Both the position numbers and the translations under genes were made by a program. A stretch of DNA of 64,000 nucleotides from Oscillospiraceae bacterium (lineage in GTDB: Bacteria; Bacillota; Clostridia; Oscillospirales; Acutalibacteraceae): positions 1 to 64,000 of the forward strand of contig SVPA01000001.1 of assembly GCA_015066085.1 (NCBI GenBank). Direction: 5' to 3'. Positions 52,321 through 61,662 of the stretch are shown here, one piece after another (positions within the stretch are counted from its first letter, which is position 1; each line of letters starts with the position of its first letter). The notes below the pieces were generated by a model that did not search any database, had not been told where the DNA came from, and saw only the letters and a list, made by a program, of their open reading frames with translations.

Positions 52321-52506
52321 TTATCCTTTAATTTTTACCCTAATTTTATCTTTAAGAGAAATTCTAACAAAAGCAACAAGAATACTAATTACTATAACAA
52401 TAAACGGCCTTACCCAAGGGAACAGGGTTAAATTTAAAATTCCTACAACCGAAGCCGCTACATTTACTATGGTAATTATAAGCATGTGGAAAATATAGCT
52501 ACATAT
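52321..52506 (-). pseudogene. C-terminal remnant of an acyltransferase-3 protein
   Basis: An open frame on the minus strand encodes about 60 residues with two hydrophobic helices: SYIFHMLIITIVN, then a short polar turn and a second helix ending in a basic tail (KDKIRVKIKG). SYxFHMLxI is the end-helix signature of membrane acyltransferase-3 (OafA/WecH) proteins. An in-frame stop (52507-52509) precedes it, there is no upstream start or ribosome-binding site, and the rest of the gene is missing up to the stop of the glycosyltransferase gene. It looks like a decayed, truncated O-acetyltransferase. Confidence 0.65.
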
Positions 52507-52521
52507 TTATACTAACCATTC

Positions 52522-53688
52522 TTATATGTGATGGTATCCATCCTTTAAGAATTCTGCTTCGCTACAGACTCCGTCACTATAAAGAGCGGGAGTGTCTTGT
52601 CCTTTAAGAATTGCCTGTGCTAAAGCGTAAAAACGCTTGGCCGCATTTTCGGGGTTCCACTGCTCTGCAAGAGTTTTATAAGCATTTACTCCTATAACAT
52701 ATCTCCTGTCGGGAGAATTGAGCAGGAACTTAACCTTTTTATAAAGGTCGTTAACATTACCGCTTTTATAAATAAGACCATTCTCACTGTGCTGTACCAT
52801 AAAAGGAACCGAACCGATTATATGACTTGATACAGTTGCACAACCGCTATTCATAGATTCATTAAGTACCGCTCCCCAGCCTTCGTGACGGTCGGACGTA
52901 AAGAGGAATATTTGCGTCTTTTCCATATATTCACGCACCTCTTCAGGCGACATAGAACCATGAAGTTTGACGCAGTCATTAAGTTCGTTTTTGTTTACCA
53001 TTTGGCGAATTTGTTCTTCCTTTTTGCCATTACCTATTATATCAAGGGTAAATTTATATCCCTCTTCTTTAAGGCGTTTTGCAACCTCAATAGCAAATTC
53101 GGGGTGTTTCCAGTCAATCATTCTGCCAACCCATAAAATCGAGGCAGGAGTTTTTTTGTCTATAAGAGTATTAATATTATCGTATCTTTTTACTTCTGGA
53201 AAATAGCCCCATTTATAGGCCTTATTTTTATAGGCACCGAGTCTGGCAAAGTCAGCCGAAGTGAAAGCGCTTGCACAAAGGAGATAAGTCGGACTGTTTT
53301 TAAAACTTGAATGAGTATTTTTCATTCGTTTGAAAGTTCTTGGGGAAAACCTTTGATAGAGCCCTTTTTTAAACATTCTTTCGGAAAGGACAAACATTGG
53401 TTTGCCGGTTTTTACCCGTTCGATAAGCAATGAGTCCGAAATGTTGCCGCAAAGCATAATATCGCACTCTTTTAAAAGTTCAACTGCTTTTTGATAAATT
53501 TGGTCACTTTCGTATGCCCTTAAAACATAAGGGTACATATTCATATCTTCAAAGCCCATATCAAGACGCTCTTGTTCGATTGGTTCAAGGGCAACAAAGG
53601 TAAAATCTACATTATCTATTTTCTGAAGTTCTCTGCAAAACGGAGACTGATGATGAGTAAGATAATTTGAGAAAAAGACTACTTTCAT
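52522..53688 (-). CDS. Glycosyltransferase, GT4-like
   Basis: The 388-residue protein has the two Rossmann-like domains of GT-B enzymes. The C-terminal part shows ILWVGRMIDWKHPEFAIEVAKRL, HGSMSPEEVREYMEKTQIFLFTSDRHEGWGAVLNESMNSG (the E-x7-E-type acceptor/donor region) and SENGLIYKSGNVNDLY. It lacks membrane helices and acts at the cytoplasmic face. Sugar and acceptor are unknown. It starts four bases inside the end of the Wzy gene (ATGA). Confidence 0.92.
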   Translation of the reverse strand: MKVVFFSNYLTHHQSPFCRELQKIDNVDFTFVALEPIEQERLDMGFEDMNMYPYVLRAYESDQIYQKAVELLKECDIMLCGNISDSLLIERVKTGKPMFVLSERMFKKGLYQRFSPRTFKRMKNTHSSFKNSPTYLLCASAFTSADFARLGAYKNKAYKWGYFPEVKRYDNINTLIDKKTPASILWVGRMIDWKHPEFAIEVAKRLKEEGYKFTLDIIGNGKKEEQIRQMVNKNELNDCVKLHGSMSPEEVREYMEKTQIFLFTSDRHEGWGAVLNESMNSGCATVSSHIIGSVPFMVQHSENGLIYKSGNVNDLYKKVKFLLNSPDRRYVIGVNAYKTLAEQWNPENAAKRFYALAQAILKGQDTPALYSDGVCSEAEFLKDGYHHI

Positions 53689-54929
53689 TGTTTTAGTACC
53701 TTCGTATCATTAGGGTTTGCAATTCCATTTTCATTTTGACTGTTAAAAACAAACATAATAAAAACACTAATAAAATTAAGTGCAAAGGCAGAACCGCTAC
53801 AAAATAATGCCGACTCAACCGAGGAGTAAATTATGAGCATAAGAACACAAAGATAGGCTATTTTTTGATAGGGTAAAACCGAATCTTTTTCACTAAGTTT
53901 TACAAGCAGCGTATCACAGTAAAGAATATAGAATATTACTCCGAAAATTCCTATGGTTGCGAATATCGAGATATACATATTGTGAAGATTATCGAAAAGG
54001 TGGGTCTGAAAATCGCCTGCAAAAATTTCATAAAGTTCAAGATTTTCAAAAACTTGTTCAAATACGCCTTTTCTATTTGTTTCAAAAGCCGAACCAAAGA
54101 ATTTTACCCTTGATAGTTCTTCATTAAAGAAATAGATTAGAAACGCCATTATAAGCGGAGTGAACAACGCTATTCGAGTTATCAGTTTGCTAATCGGAAT
54201 CATCTTATAAAGAAAATAGAAAGCCAAGCCAAGAACACACGAAACCATTCCTGCGCGCGACTGAGTGAGTAACACCAGGCGTAAAACGGCAACCGCATTA
54301 ATCCAGAATAAAATTTTGGGGAGAAGTTTCTTATAAACTCTTGTTCCAATAAGCAGAGTAAAGAAACAACAAGTAAGATATATTGAGGCTTCGTTAGGAT
54401 TATGGTACGAAAGGGTCAGTTCGTCAAGGTAAATGTCACTATATTGTCCCTCAAAAAAATATGCCTTGTCGGTTCTTGAAAGGTATAAATAATAGAAAGA
54501 GAGTATATATTGCGTCCACAAAAAAACTTGTATTGTCCCCTTGGATTTGAGTTTTGTTGCTCCAACCATAAAGATTGGGATTTCAAAAAAGCACAAAAGG
54601 GCTACAAGATGATTTTTCAGTTCCGAATCTTCATCTAATATAAGGTGTTCCGGTGTTCCGGTATACGAAATATAAAGGGCGAAAAAAGCCACCGCAATTA
54701 AAAGTATCAAGCATATCTCTTTTAGGTTAATTCTTCTAAAATCATCCATGAAAGAAACTACCAGAACGACAATTGCACAGCCGCCTATTGCATAGGTGCC
54801 AAGGCTTACTAAATTGTTCATTTTTTGGGGAAGCGCCACAAGTATTACGAGCATTGCTATTGCCGAAAAGGCAAAGCAAATGTCATAAATTGATGGCATT
54901 TTTACAGTTAATTTAGACTGAAGTTTCAT
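53685..54929 (-). CDS. Wzy-type polysaccharide polymerase
   Basis: The 414-residue membrane protein has about 11 hydrophobic helices with a loop of about 60 residues near the C-terminal half that contains FFNEELSRVKFFG and DNLHNMYISIFATIG. The latter is the polymerase/ligase signature region (H-N-x-Y). Repeat units are joined outside the membrane by such enzymes. No second polymerase exists in the operon. Confidence 0.85.
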   Translation of the reverse strand: MKLQSKLTVKMPSIYDICFAFSAIAMLVILVALPQKMNNLVSLGTYAIGGCAIVVLVVSFMDDFRRINLKEICLILLIAVAFFALYISYTGTPEHLILDEDSELKNHLVALLCFFEIPIFMVGATKLKSKGTIQVFLWTQYILSFYYLYLSRTDKAYFFEGQYSDIYLDELTLSYHNPNEASIYLTCCFFTLLIGTRVYKKLLPKILFWINAVAVLRLVLLTQSRAGMVSCVLGLAFYFLYKMIPISKLITRIALFTPLIMAFLIYFFNEELSRVKFFGSAFETNRKGVFEQVFENLELYEIFAGDFQTHLFDNLHNMYISIFATIGIFGVIFYILYCDTLLVKLSEKDSVLPYQKIAYLCVLMLIIYSSVESALFCSGSAFALNFISVFIMFVFNSQNENGIANPNDTKVLKQ

Positions 54930-54932
54930 AGG

Positions 54933-56126
54933 TTACTCCATTTTTAACATTAGGTCTATAATCTTTTTTGCCTGAACGGCACTGTTTTTATTTTTCGATA
55001 CAAAATGTGCCGCTTTTTCGGCTTTTTGAAGGGCTTTTTTCGGCTCGCTGAAAATTTCCAAAATAGCATTTTTCATATCATCTGCCGTGTTTCCTTCAAT
55101 AAAATTAAGGTACTGATAGTATTCACTTGGAATTCCGTCCAGTTTATACATTAAAACAGGCTTTGCGCTTAACATATATTCCATTGTTTTTGAAGGAAAA
55201 CTGTATTTTGTATATTCCCCCTCATTTTGACGGGGATTTATTAGTATGAAAGCCTCTTGCTGAAGTTTTAAAACAGTATCTTTGGAAACATAACCGAAAA
55301 ATTTAATTCGGCTATCTTTTTGTGCCGCGGCTTCCACCTGCGTTTTAGAGTTGCCTCCGCCACAAATCCAAAGTTCAATATCTTTGTCTTCTATTTTTGA
55401 AAAAGCATTTAGTAAATTTAAAATTCCAAAAGGTTTATTTAAGGTTCCGGTATAGAGCACTACCTTGCTTTGACTGTTTGGAGCAGAACTTGGTGCGCAG
55501 CCGTTTGCTATACCTTCAATTACCGTGAATTTGCGATTCCCGATTTTTAAAGGCTCTTTCATTTGTTCGGTTAAAACAGCGAAACTGTTACTGTATTTTG
55601 CATACTGCAAAAGTTTTTTGCCGTAATTATATTGAAGTCTTGCCTTGATTTTGTTTTTCGGTAAAATTCCGTATTCGCAAGGAAGGTCGGGACAAATTAT
55701 ACAGGTTTTAACATCGGGGTATTTACGGCTTAAATATTTGAATATTTTTTCAAAAGGCAAATAAAGAGAATATGCAACAATATACTTTTCTCCGGGTGTG
55801 TTTTTAATCCATTTTACAACCTGTTTTTTATAGTTTGAATACCTTGTTTGTTGCTTTAAAAAGGGTAGATTTATATACCCGATTTCAGTATTGTTAAAGC
55901 CAAGCAGACTTCCCTTTTTGGTTTTCATTATAAACTGACGGTATTTTGGAAAGGTTGCCAATGGCAAGGTGTTCATTACCGTAAGGTTTACAGGTTGTCC
56001 TTTAAAACCTGAAATTAGGTTGGTTTGAAAAGCGTTTGCTGCACCCTGCATTGCGACCTTGCTTTTTTTCATATATTCTTTTTCTTTTTCAAAATCGTAT
56101 TGAAGGGTTAAAAAAAGCAGATTCAT
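54933..56126 (-). CDS. Glycosyltransferase, GT4-like
   Basis: The 397-residue GT-B enzyme shows VVLYTGTLNKPFGILNLLNAF, ELWICGGGNSKTQVEAAAQKDSRIKFFGYV and LINPRQNEGEYTKYSFPSKTMEYMLSAKPVL, where the E residues bind the donor. A variant glycogen-synthase-type C domain. It lies between the Wzy gene and another GT4 gene with small spacers (3 and 6 bases), so all are in one transcript. Confidence 0.92.
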   Translation of the reverse strand: MNLLFLTLQYDFEKEKEYMKKSKVAMQGAANAFQTNLISGFKGQPVNLTVMNTLPLATFPKYRQFIMKTKKGSLLGFNNTEIGYINLPFLKQQTRYSNYKKQVVKWIKNTPGEKYIVAYSLYLPFEKIFKYLSRKYPDVKTCIICPDLPCEYGILPKNKIKARLQYNYGKKLLQYAKYSNSFAVLTEQMKEPLKIGNRKFTVIEGIANGCAPSSAPNSQSKVVLYTGTLNKPFGILNLLNAFSKIEDKDIELWICGGGNSKTQVEAAAQKDSRIKFFGYVSKDTVLKLQQEAFILINPRQNEGEYTKYSFPSKTMEYMLSAKPVLMYKLDGIPSEYYQYLNFIEGNTADDMKNAILEIFSEPKKALQKAEKAAHFVSKNKNSAVQAKKIIDLMLKME

Positions 56127-56132
56127 TACAGT

Positions 56133-57221
56133 CTAACCTCGTGAAAAAACCTTTATATGAGCCGCTGCCATTTCGGCAAAGGTATAACCAAAAATCTTAT
56201 TTAGTGAGTTTTGGCTAAATTCGGCTTCAGTTTTTTCGTTTATTATTTTTAGTATTTTTTCGGATATTGCGGCTTGGTCATCAACCGAAATTATATAACC
56301 GTTATAATCGTTTTGAGTAAGTTCAAGCCCCGCAATACATTTATTTGTAGTTATTACGGGAAGGCCTAAAGACATTGCTTCGTTTATTACAAGGCCCCAT
56401 ATATCCTCCCTTGTTGGAAGAACAAATATGTTTGCGGCTTTATAGTATTTTTTAAGTTCTTCTTTTAGTTTAAAGCCGACAAAATGAATATTTTGAGCAT
56501 TCCCTTTTAGGCGAATATATTCCTCGGTCGGAGTTCCGCCAACAATATAAACGCCAATATTTTCAGGAAGAGTTTTTGCGGCATTTATTAAAAGGTCTAT
56601 TCCCTTGCGCTTTATAAATTGGCCAACGCATAAAACAACCTTTTCTTCTGATATATCGAGTTCTTTTTTAAGGGCATTCTTCTCTTCGCTTGTAGGCGGA
56701 ATTAAAAGAATATCTTCCCCTTTAAGTGAAGTAAACGGATAACGGTGGAGGGCTTCTTTTTTAGCGCCATAGGCTAAATAATATTTATCGTGTTCATCGG
56801 CTGTGCTGAAATAGCCCTTTGCTCCCTTTATAAAGTGGCGTTTTATTTTTTCTTTTAGTCCCCTATTGTTTTTTGCAAATCCGCCGTCACTTTCAAGGAA
56901 ATATTTAATTCCCTTAAGGCGCATAAATTCAATTGCAAGCATTCCGGTAGGAGAAGAAAAATTTGTTACAACGATGTGGTCAAAGGCCCTGCGTTTTAGA
57001 TATTTTAAAACCCCAAAGCATATCGCACCGTCGGTTTTATAAGATTTGCCTTTTAGAAAAATCCCCTTAAAGTTTTCAAAGGTGTAATTGCTCCAAGAAG
57101 CATCACGCTCTTCTGAAGTGCTTTTTTCGAATAAGACAGTAAGTTCACAGTATCTGCCCAGTTCGTTAAAAAATTCTACTCTGTAGGGGGAAGGAACATT
57201 TGTTAGAAAAAGTACTTTCAT
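56133..57221 (-). CDS. Glycosyltransferase, GT4 family
   Basis: The 362-residue GT4 protein starts with the N-domain LTNVPSPYRVEFFNELGRYCELTVLFEK and has the C-domain motifs VVLCVGQFIKRKGIDLLINAA, HFVGFKLKEELKKYYKAANIFVLPTREDIWGLVINEAMSLGLPVI and the donor-binding acidic residue in EDIWG. The TAATG junction with the preceding gene suggests coupled translation. Confidence 0.94.
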   Translation of the reverse strand: MKVLFLTNVPSPYRVEFFNELGRYCELTVLFEKSTSEERDASWSNYTFENFKGIFLKGKSYKTDGAICFGVLKYLKRRAFDHIVVTNFSSPTGMLAIEFMRLKGIKYFLESDGGFAKNNRGLKEKIKRHFIKGAKGYFSTADEHDKYYLAYGAKKEALHRYPFTSLKGEDILLIPPTSEEKNALKKELDISEEKVVLCVGQFIKRKGIDLLINAAKTLPENIGVYIVGGTPTEEYIRLKGNAQNIHFVGFKLKEELKKYYKAANIFVLPTREDIWGLVINEAMSLGLPVITTNKCIAGLELTQNDYNGYIISVDDQAAISEKILKIINEKTEAEFSQNSLNKIFGYTFAEMAAAHIKVFSRG

Positions 57222-58426
57222 TAGTTCTCCGTTTTAAAAAGTTTTTCATATTGGTTTAAGTATTTCAGATATTGCTTTTGTTTTTCGTACTGCTCGGCTC
57301 TTTTTCTTGTATTTGGATAGTTTTTGCTTAAAACTTCTAAAATAGCCGATTTAATTGTTTCAATTTCCAAATTCTCACACACTATTCCCGAATTTTCGTC
57401 CACCACTTCGGGAACGGCAGTACAGTTAGAGGTTACAACGGGGGTTCCGCAAGCCATTGCCTCAACAGTTGTAAGACCCATAGTTTCCTGGCGGCTTGGG
57501 TTTAGGAAAACATCAGCCGCAGTATAAATTTCGGCAAGTTCTTCTACGCTATGGGTTCGGGGTAGGGTTAAAACTTCTTTTGGGAGGGTTGCGGCAAGTT
57601 CATCGCGAATGCCAACAAGGACAACCTTATAGTCTTCGCCAAGTTCTTTAGAAAGGGCTGCAAATTCATCGAGACCTTTGCTTTTGCTCCAAGCCGAAGC
57701 AACTCCCAAAATGATTTTTTTGTTTTCCAGCCCATATTTCTTGCGAAAATCGCCCTGTGTAGGTTTAAACACCTCTAGGTCGACACCGTTAGGAATAGGG
57801 TAAATATCGTACTTGCCCATATACGACTGTTTTGTTACGTCGGCAAGCCATTGCGAGGGGGTTATTATAGTAACGTTATCAAGCGAAGTGAAAAGTTTTT
57901 TCTTAAGTTTATGGTTTCTAGTAGAACGGTCTAAAAATAGGCTTTTAGGGTATGCCCTTTTACGAGGGCATTTGAAACACCGGGTTTTCCACTTATCGCA
58001 ACCTATTAGGGTAAAATGGGCACAATGGCCGGTATAGGTCCAACAGTCGTGTAAAGTCCACAAAACGGGTTTATTATATTCTTTTAAAAACTTAAACAAA
58101 ATTTTTATGTTTATATAACTGCCGTGAATGTTATGCAAATGAATAATATCGGGACCAAAGTCTTTAATTTTTTTAATAAGCGTAAGGGTTGGAATTTTTG
58201 AATTCAGTCCGCCGTTGTCTAAGATTCTGGAAAAGCCTGCATCAATTTTGTTTGTAAGAGAGTTTCCAAATTTTATTGCATATTTTTGATATTTTTCGGG
58301 TACGTTCATTCTGCCGTAAGCAATTTTACATTCATGGCCGTGTTGTTCTAAAACTTCGGCAATATCGGTACAAATACGGCCGGTACTAAGTATTCCGCAA
58401 ACGGTATTTATTTGAAGCACCTTCAT
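57221..58426 (-). CDS. Glycosyltransferase, GT4 family with Cys cluster
   Basis: The 401-residue GT4 protein has the GTs' IILGVASAWSKSKGLDEFAALSKEL and the ADVFLNPSRQETMGLTTVEAMACGTPVVT donor region. In its N-domain, WTLHDCWTYTGHCAHF is followed by CDKW, C and C-x-x-C-type residues, a cysteine pattern known from colanic-acid-type GT4 members and possibly metal-binding. Acceptor unknown. Its stop overlaps the next start by one base (TAATG). Confidence 0.93.
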   Translation of the reverse strand: MKVLQINTVCGILSTGRICTDIAEVLEQHGHECKIAYGRMNVPEKYQKYAIKFGNSLTNKIDAGFSRILDNGGLNSKIPTLTLIKKIKDFGPDIIHLHNIHGSYINIKILFKFLKEYNKPVLWTLHDCWTYTGHCAHFTLIGCDKWKTRCFKCPRKRAYPKSLFLDRSTRNHKLKKKLFTSLDNVTIITPSQWLADVTKQSYMGKYDIYPIPNGVDLEVFKPTQGDFRKKYGLENKKIILGVASAWSKSKGLDEFAALSKELGEDYKVVLVGIRDELAATLPKEVLTLPRTHSVEELAEIYTAADVFLNPSRQETMGLTTVEAMACGTPVVTSNCTAVPEVVDENSGIVCENLEIETIKSAILEVLSKNYPNTRKRAEQYEKQKQYLKYLNQYEKLFKTEN

Positions 58427-58444
58427 ACCAAATTCTCCTTTTGT

Positions 58445-59650
58445 TTACAGTTTTGAAATAATAATATCTGCGCTTTGTTTAGAAGTATAGTTTTCTTTTA
58501 AATAGTTATAACCCGCTTCGCCCATTTCGGTAAGGTTTGCGCTAAGCAACTTGTCCACCGCTTTTGTAAAGTTCTCGGGACTATTTGACTCGCACCAAAC
58601 GCCAAATCCGCCTTCTTCGGCGACCTTACCGATGTCGGTATTCGGGTCGGTACAAGCAAGAACAGGCATTTTTGCCTGCATATAACTAAGTAGTCTGGAC
58701 GGGAAATTGGGAATTGTAAAGCGATGGTCTAAAAAGATTAGACCGACATCGAAAGCCTTTACAAAATCTTCATACTCGGCCTTAACAAGTCCGTTTAAAA
58801 GGAGAAGATTTTCAGGCTTTTCGGTTTCGTAAAATTCTTTTAATTTTTTATATTCAGTACCCTTTCCGCAAACCACAAAGAAGCAGTCTTCACGGTTGGC
58901 GTTTGCCTTAAGGCATTTTATAACAAAGGGAATATCTTGGGGTCGGCCAAGGTTTCCACCGTAGACAAATACTGTTTTACCTTCCGGAATGCCCCATTTT
59001 TCGCGAATAGCGTTACGCTTTTCTATATCTTTTTCGTAAGGTTCAACCTCTATAGTGTTTGGGTTTATATGAACCTTTTCGGGTTTTAAATATGGGTTAT
59101 GTTTTAAAATATAATCCACGTTAGCCCCGCTCATGCAACCAATATAATCGGACAATTTATAAAGTTTTTCTTCCTTTTTACGAAAGGTTTTATAGATTAT
59201 TGATTTTACGCCCGATTTGGTCATCATTCCGATATCAACGGCATTTTGCGGAAAAATATCTTTAAGAAGAAGATATGTTTTAGCGTTATCACGCTTCTTG
59301 ATATAGGCGACCGTTGCCGCTTGGGTTACAGGCGGAGTTGGATAAAGAATTAAATCAAACTTTATGCCCTTAAAAAACTTTTTAATTGCCGCGGTATAAA
59401 GATACGGAAGCATTAGATTTGAAAGGCCTTTTTCGATAATGTTAGTATTTTTATTGCTTAAAATTTTTACCCTTAAAACCTGTGAGTCTTCTTCGGTTTT
59501 TACATAAGTAGGGGTGTTGTTTATTCGGTCATTAGCACCTACAACATAAACATTATGTCCTCTGCTTTTAAGTTCTCTAATCAGGTCGAGCGAAATGCCG
59601 TGCCCACTTAAATGTGGAACAGCGCTTATAGTTATAAACAGAATGTTCAA
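58445..59650 (-). CDS. WbuB-like GT4 glycosyltransferase
   Basis: The 401-residue GT4 protein resembles WbuB-type transferases: LIRELKSRGHNVYVVGAND near the N terminus, YPTPPVTQ, LLKDIFPQNAVDIGMM, VFVYGGNLGRPQDIPFVIKCL and PSRLLSYMQAKMPVLA. WbuB of E. coli transfers L-FucNAc, so a role in adding the sugar made by CapEFG is plausible; it is an inference. It begins just after the ATP-grasp gene. Confidence 0.92.
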   Translation of the reverse strand: MNILFITISAVPHLSGHGISLDLIRELKSRGHNVYVVGANDRINNTPTYVKTEEDSQVLRVKILSNKNTNIIEKGLSNLMLPYLYTAAIKKFFKGIKFDLILYPTPPVTQAATVAYIKKRDNAKTYLLLKDIFPQNAVDIGMMTKSGVKSIIYKTFRKKEEKLYKLSDYIGCMSGANVDYILKHNPYLKPEKVHINPNTIEVEPYEKDIEKRNAIREKWGIPEGKTVFVYGGNLGRPQDIPFVIKCLKANANREDCFFVVCGKGTEYKKLKEFYETEKPENLLLLNGLVKAEYEDFVKAFDVGLIFLDHRFTIPNFPSRLLSYMQAKMPVLACTDPNTDIGKVAEEGGFGVWCESNSPENFTKAVDKLLSANLTEMGEAGYNYLKENYTSKQSADIIISKL

Positions 59651-59655
59651 TTTTT

Positions 59656-60891
59656 TTACCTTCCGCTAAATTTTTCTAAAAGGTCGTGCCTTATAATGTC
59701 TTGGCCTTGAGGGTTTAGCGCACTTATTGTTTTATTGGCTTTATTATGTTTTAAAAGAAGTTCATCTTCTTTTTCGGCTTCTATGCTAAAGTAGGCTACA
59801 CGGTCGCCACTTCCGTTTATTTCACCAAACTTTGAGCCTGAGAGTTTAAACTGCTTATAGTCGGCAATTGTGCCGTCGGCGAGAAGTTCTTCAAAACCGC
59901 AAAGGTTAGCAAGTTCTCCACTGTTACAGTAAACAAATTCGTTTACCGTTATTGTTTTTGGGGGAGTAAAGGGTTTTACACGGGGTTTTTCGCCTAGGGT
60001 TAGGTCGACAACAGCCTTAACTACATCAAACCCCGTAAACTTTTCAATCATTAAAAACTTAACTCCGCCGCCCGTTCTGGCACAAAACTCAACAACCGAA
60101 ATATCTTGGCCGTTAACTAAAACCTGCATAAGCATCGGGGTGTTTTTAAGGCCAAAGGCATCGGCGATTTTTTGAGCCGCTTCGGAAATTTTTTGGGCAA
60201 CATCTGCAGTTGCAGTTGCGGGGATTTTACTTCGGTTTATGATAAACTTTCCGCCTTCGCCAATTTTGTAAAGGTCGGTAAGGCAAAGCACTTTGGCTTT
60301 TCCCTCTTCCACATAAACATCTACACTAATTTCATTCCCGATTACAAATTCTTCTACAATAGCAGCCTTGGCACGGCTTATGCTTGTTGCTTTATTAAAG
60401 GCAGAAACCAGTTCTTCGGGACTTAAAACCTTTGTAACGCCACGGGAACTATAGGCATCTACCGGTTTTACAATTAAGGGGTAATTTAAATCGGCGAGTT
60501 CTTCTACACAAAGGCTTTCTTGAATTTTAAAGTTTGCAGTTGGCACACCATTTTGCTTGAAGATGGTTTTCATATAAGCCTTGTTGGAAACATTTTGGGC
60601 CGTTTCAAAATCTATGTAGCAAGGAAGACCAAGTGTTTCTGAAACTTTGGCAGTAACCTCTAATACTTGGTCGGCACAAACGGTTAAAACACAGTCTACC
60701 TTTTTTTCTTTTGCTAGATTTGTTATTGCCTCTACATCTAAAACCGAAACCTTATAAAATTCGTCGGCAAACGGTCTTGCCGCAACATTTTCGTTCATAT
60801 CGGCAAGGAGTACGGTAAAATCACGATTTTTAAGTTCTTTAATAAGGGCAATCTGCGGTATTCCTCCGCAAAGAACTAATGCCTTTTTCAC
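59656..60891 (-). CDS. ATP-grasp carboxylate-amine ligase
   Basis: The 411-residue protein has an N-terminal pre-ATP-grasp Rossmann domain (LVLCGGIPQIALIKELKN), the ATP-grasp core with VKPVDAYSSRGVTKV and IVEEFVIGNEISVDVYV, and the metal-binding VVEFCARTGGGVKF with its Glu/Cys variation. This type forms amide bonds between an amino acid and another carboxylate or amine. It lies between the priming transferase gene and a GT4 gene, suggesting that the polysaccharide or its precursor carries an amide-linked substituent. Confidence 0.9.
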   Translation of the reverse strand: MKKALVLCGGIPQIALIKELKNRDFTVLLADMNENVAARPFADEFYKVSVLDVEAITNLAKEKKVDCVLTVCADQVLEVTAKVSETLGLPCYIDFETAQNVSNKAYMKTIFKQNGVPTANFKIQESLCVEELADLNYPLIVKPVDAYSSRGVTKVLSPEELVSAFNKATSISRAKAAIVEEFVIGNEISVDVYVEEGKAKVLCLTDLYKIGEGGKFIINRSKIPATATADVAQKISEAAQKIADAFGLKNTPMLMQVLVNGQDISVVEFCARTGGGVKFLMIEKFTGFDVVKAVVDLTLGEKPRVKPFTPPKTITVNEFVYCNSGELANLCGFEELLADGTIADYKQFKLSGSKFGEINGSGDRVAYFSIEAEKEDELLLKHNKANKTISALNPQGQDIIRHDLLEKFSGR

Positions 60892-60895
60892 AGTT

Positions 60896-61648
60896 TTATA
60901 CTTCCTTTACTGCAGGTTCTTTTTGTTTTTTTGCTAATGCTTCTTGAATAATTTCGTTATTAGTTCTGGTTTCGTTTAGGTTTTCACCATTAAATTTTAC
61001 GCGATTCGCATTTGTTCTCATTTCGCTTTTTACAAACATTATTTTTATGGTTTTAAGAACCATTCTTACATCAAGCCAAAAACTAACATTTTCAACGTAG
61101 TATATATCGCTTTCAAACTGTGTGTTCCAAGTCCACGAAGCAGAGGTTAAAGTATCGTCACCGTTTATGTTCCAACAAGCAAGGCCTGGGCGTACACTGT
61201 GGCGATATGCGTGGCGTTCGTTATAAAGGGGTAAATAATCTACCATTAAGGGACGAGGCCCTATAATAGACATTGTTCCGTTAAACACGTTAAAAAGCCC
61301 GGCAAGTTCGTCTAGCGAGGTTCTGCGAAGAATTCTACCAAACTTTGTAATTCTATCTTTTGGGGGTAGCAAATAGCCTTTTTCGCTACGCTTATTATTC
61401 ATTGAACGGAACTTGTACATTTTAAAGATTTTTCCGTTTTTTCCGGGGCGCTTATCAACATAAAATACAGGCCAACCGTGAAAAATCATTTCTAAAATAG
61501 CAATAACAAGAAGTACGGGGCTTAACACAATTATTGCCATACCGCTTAAAACAATATCTAAAAGTCGTTTTATGTATTTGGAATATATTGTGTTTTTAGG
61601 TATCGGTATGTCTGTTCTAATTTTCTTTTCTTCGGTTAGCGTTTGCAT
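60896..61648 (-). CDS. Priming sugar-phosphate transferase (PglC/WcaJ-like)
   Basis: This polyprenol-phosphate sugar-1-phosphate transferase starts the repeat unit by loading the first sugar on undecaprenyl phosphate. The 250-residue product is the short, single-domain form: a hydrophobic membrane-entry helix (about residues 26-50), then basic YVDKRPGKNGKIFKMYKFRSM, DRITKFGRILRRTSLDELAG (the catalytic Asp-Glu pair), MSIIGPRPLMVDYLP and RPGLACWN. Gene order places it early in the operon. Confidence 0.94.
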   Translation of the reverse strand: MQTLTEEKKIRTDIPIPKNTIYSKYIKRLLDIVLSGMAIIVLSPVLLVIAILEMIFHGWPVFYVDKRPGKNGKIFKMYKFRSMNNKRSEKGYLLPPKDRITKFGRILRRTSLDELAGLFNVFNGTMSIIGPRPLMVDYLPLYNERHAYRHSVRPGLACWNINGDDTLTSASWTWNTQFESDIYYVENVSFWLDVRMVLKTIKIMFVKSEMRTNANRVKFNGENLNETRTNNEIIQEALAKKQKEPAVKEV

Positions 61649-61662
61649 TTTTTACTCCTTAC

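Noticed and set aside
52885..53206. Plus-strand open frames across the glycosyltransferase gene
   Set aside because: Shadow frames of a clear GT4 gene.
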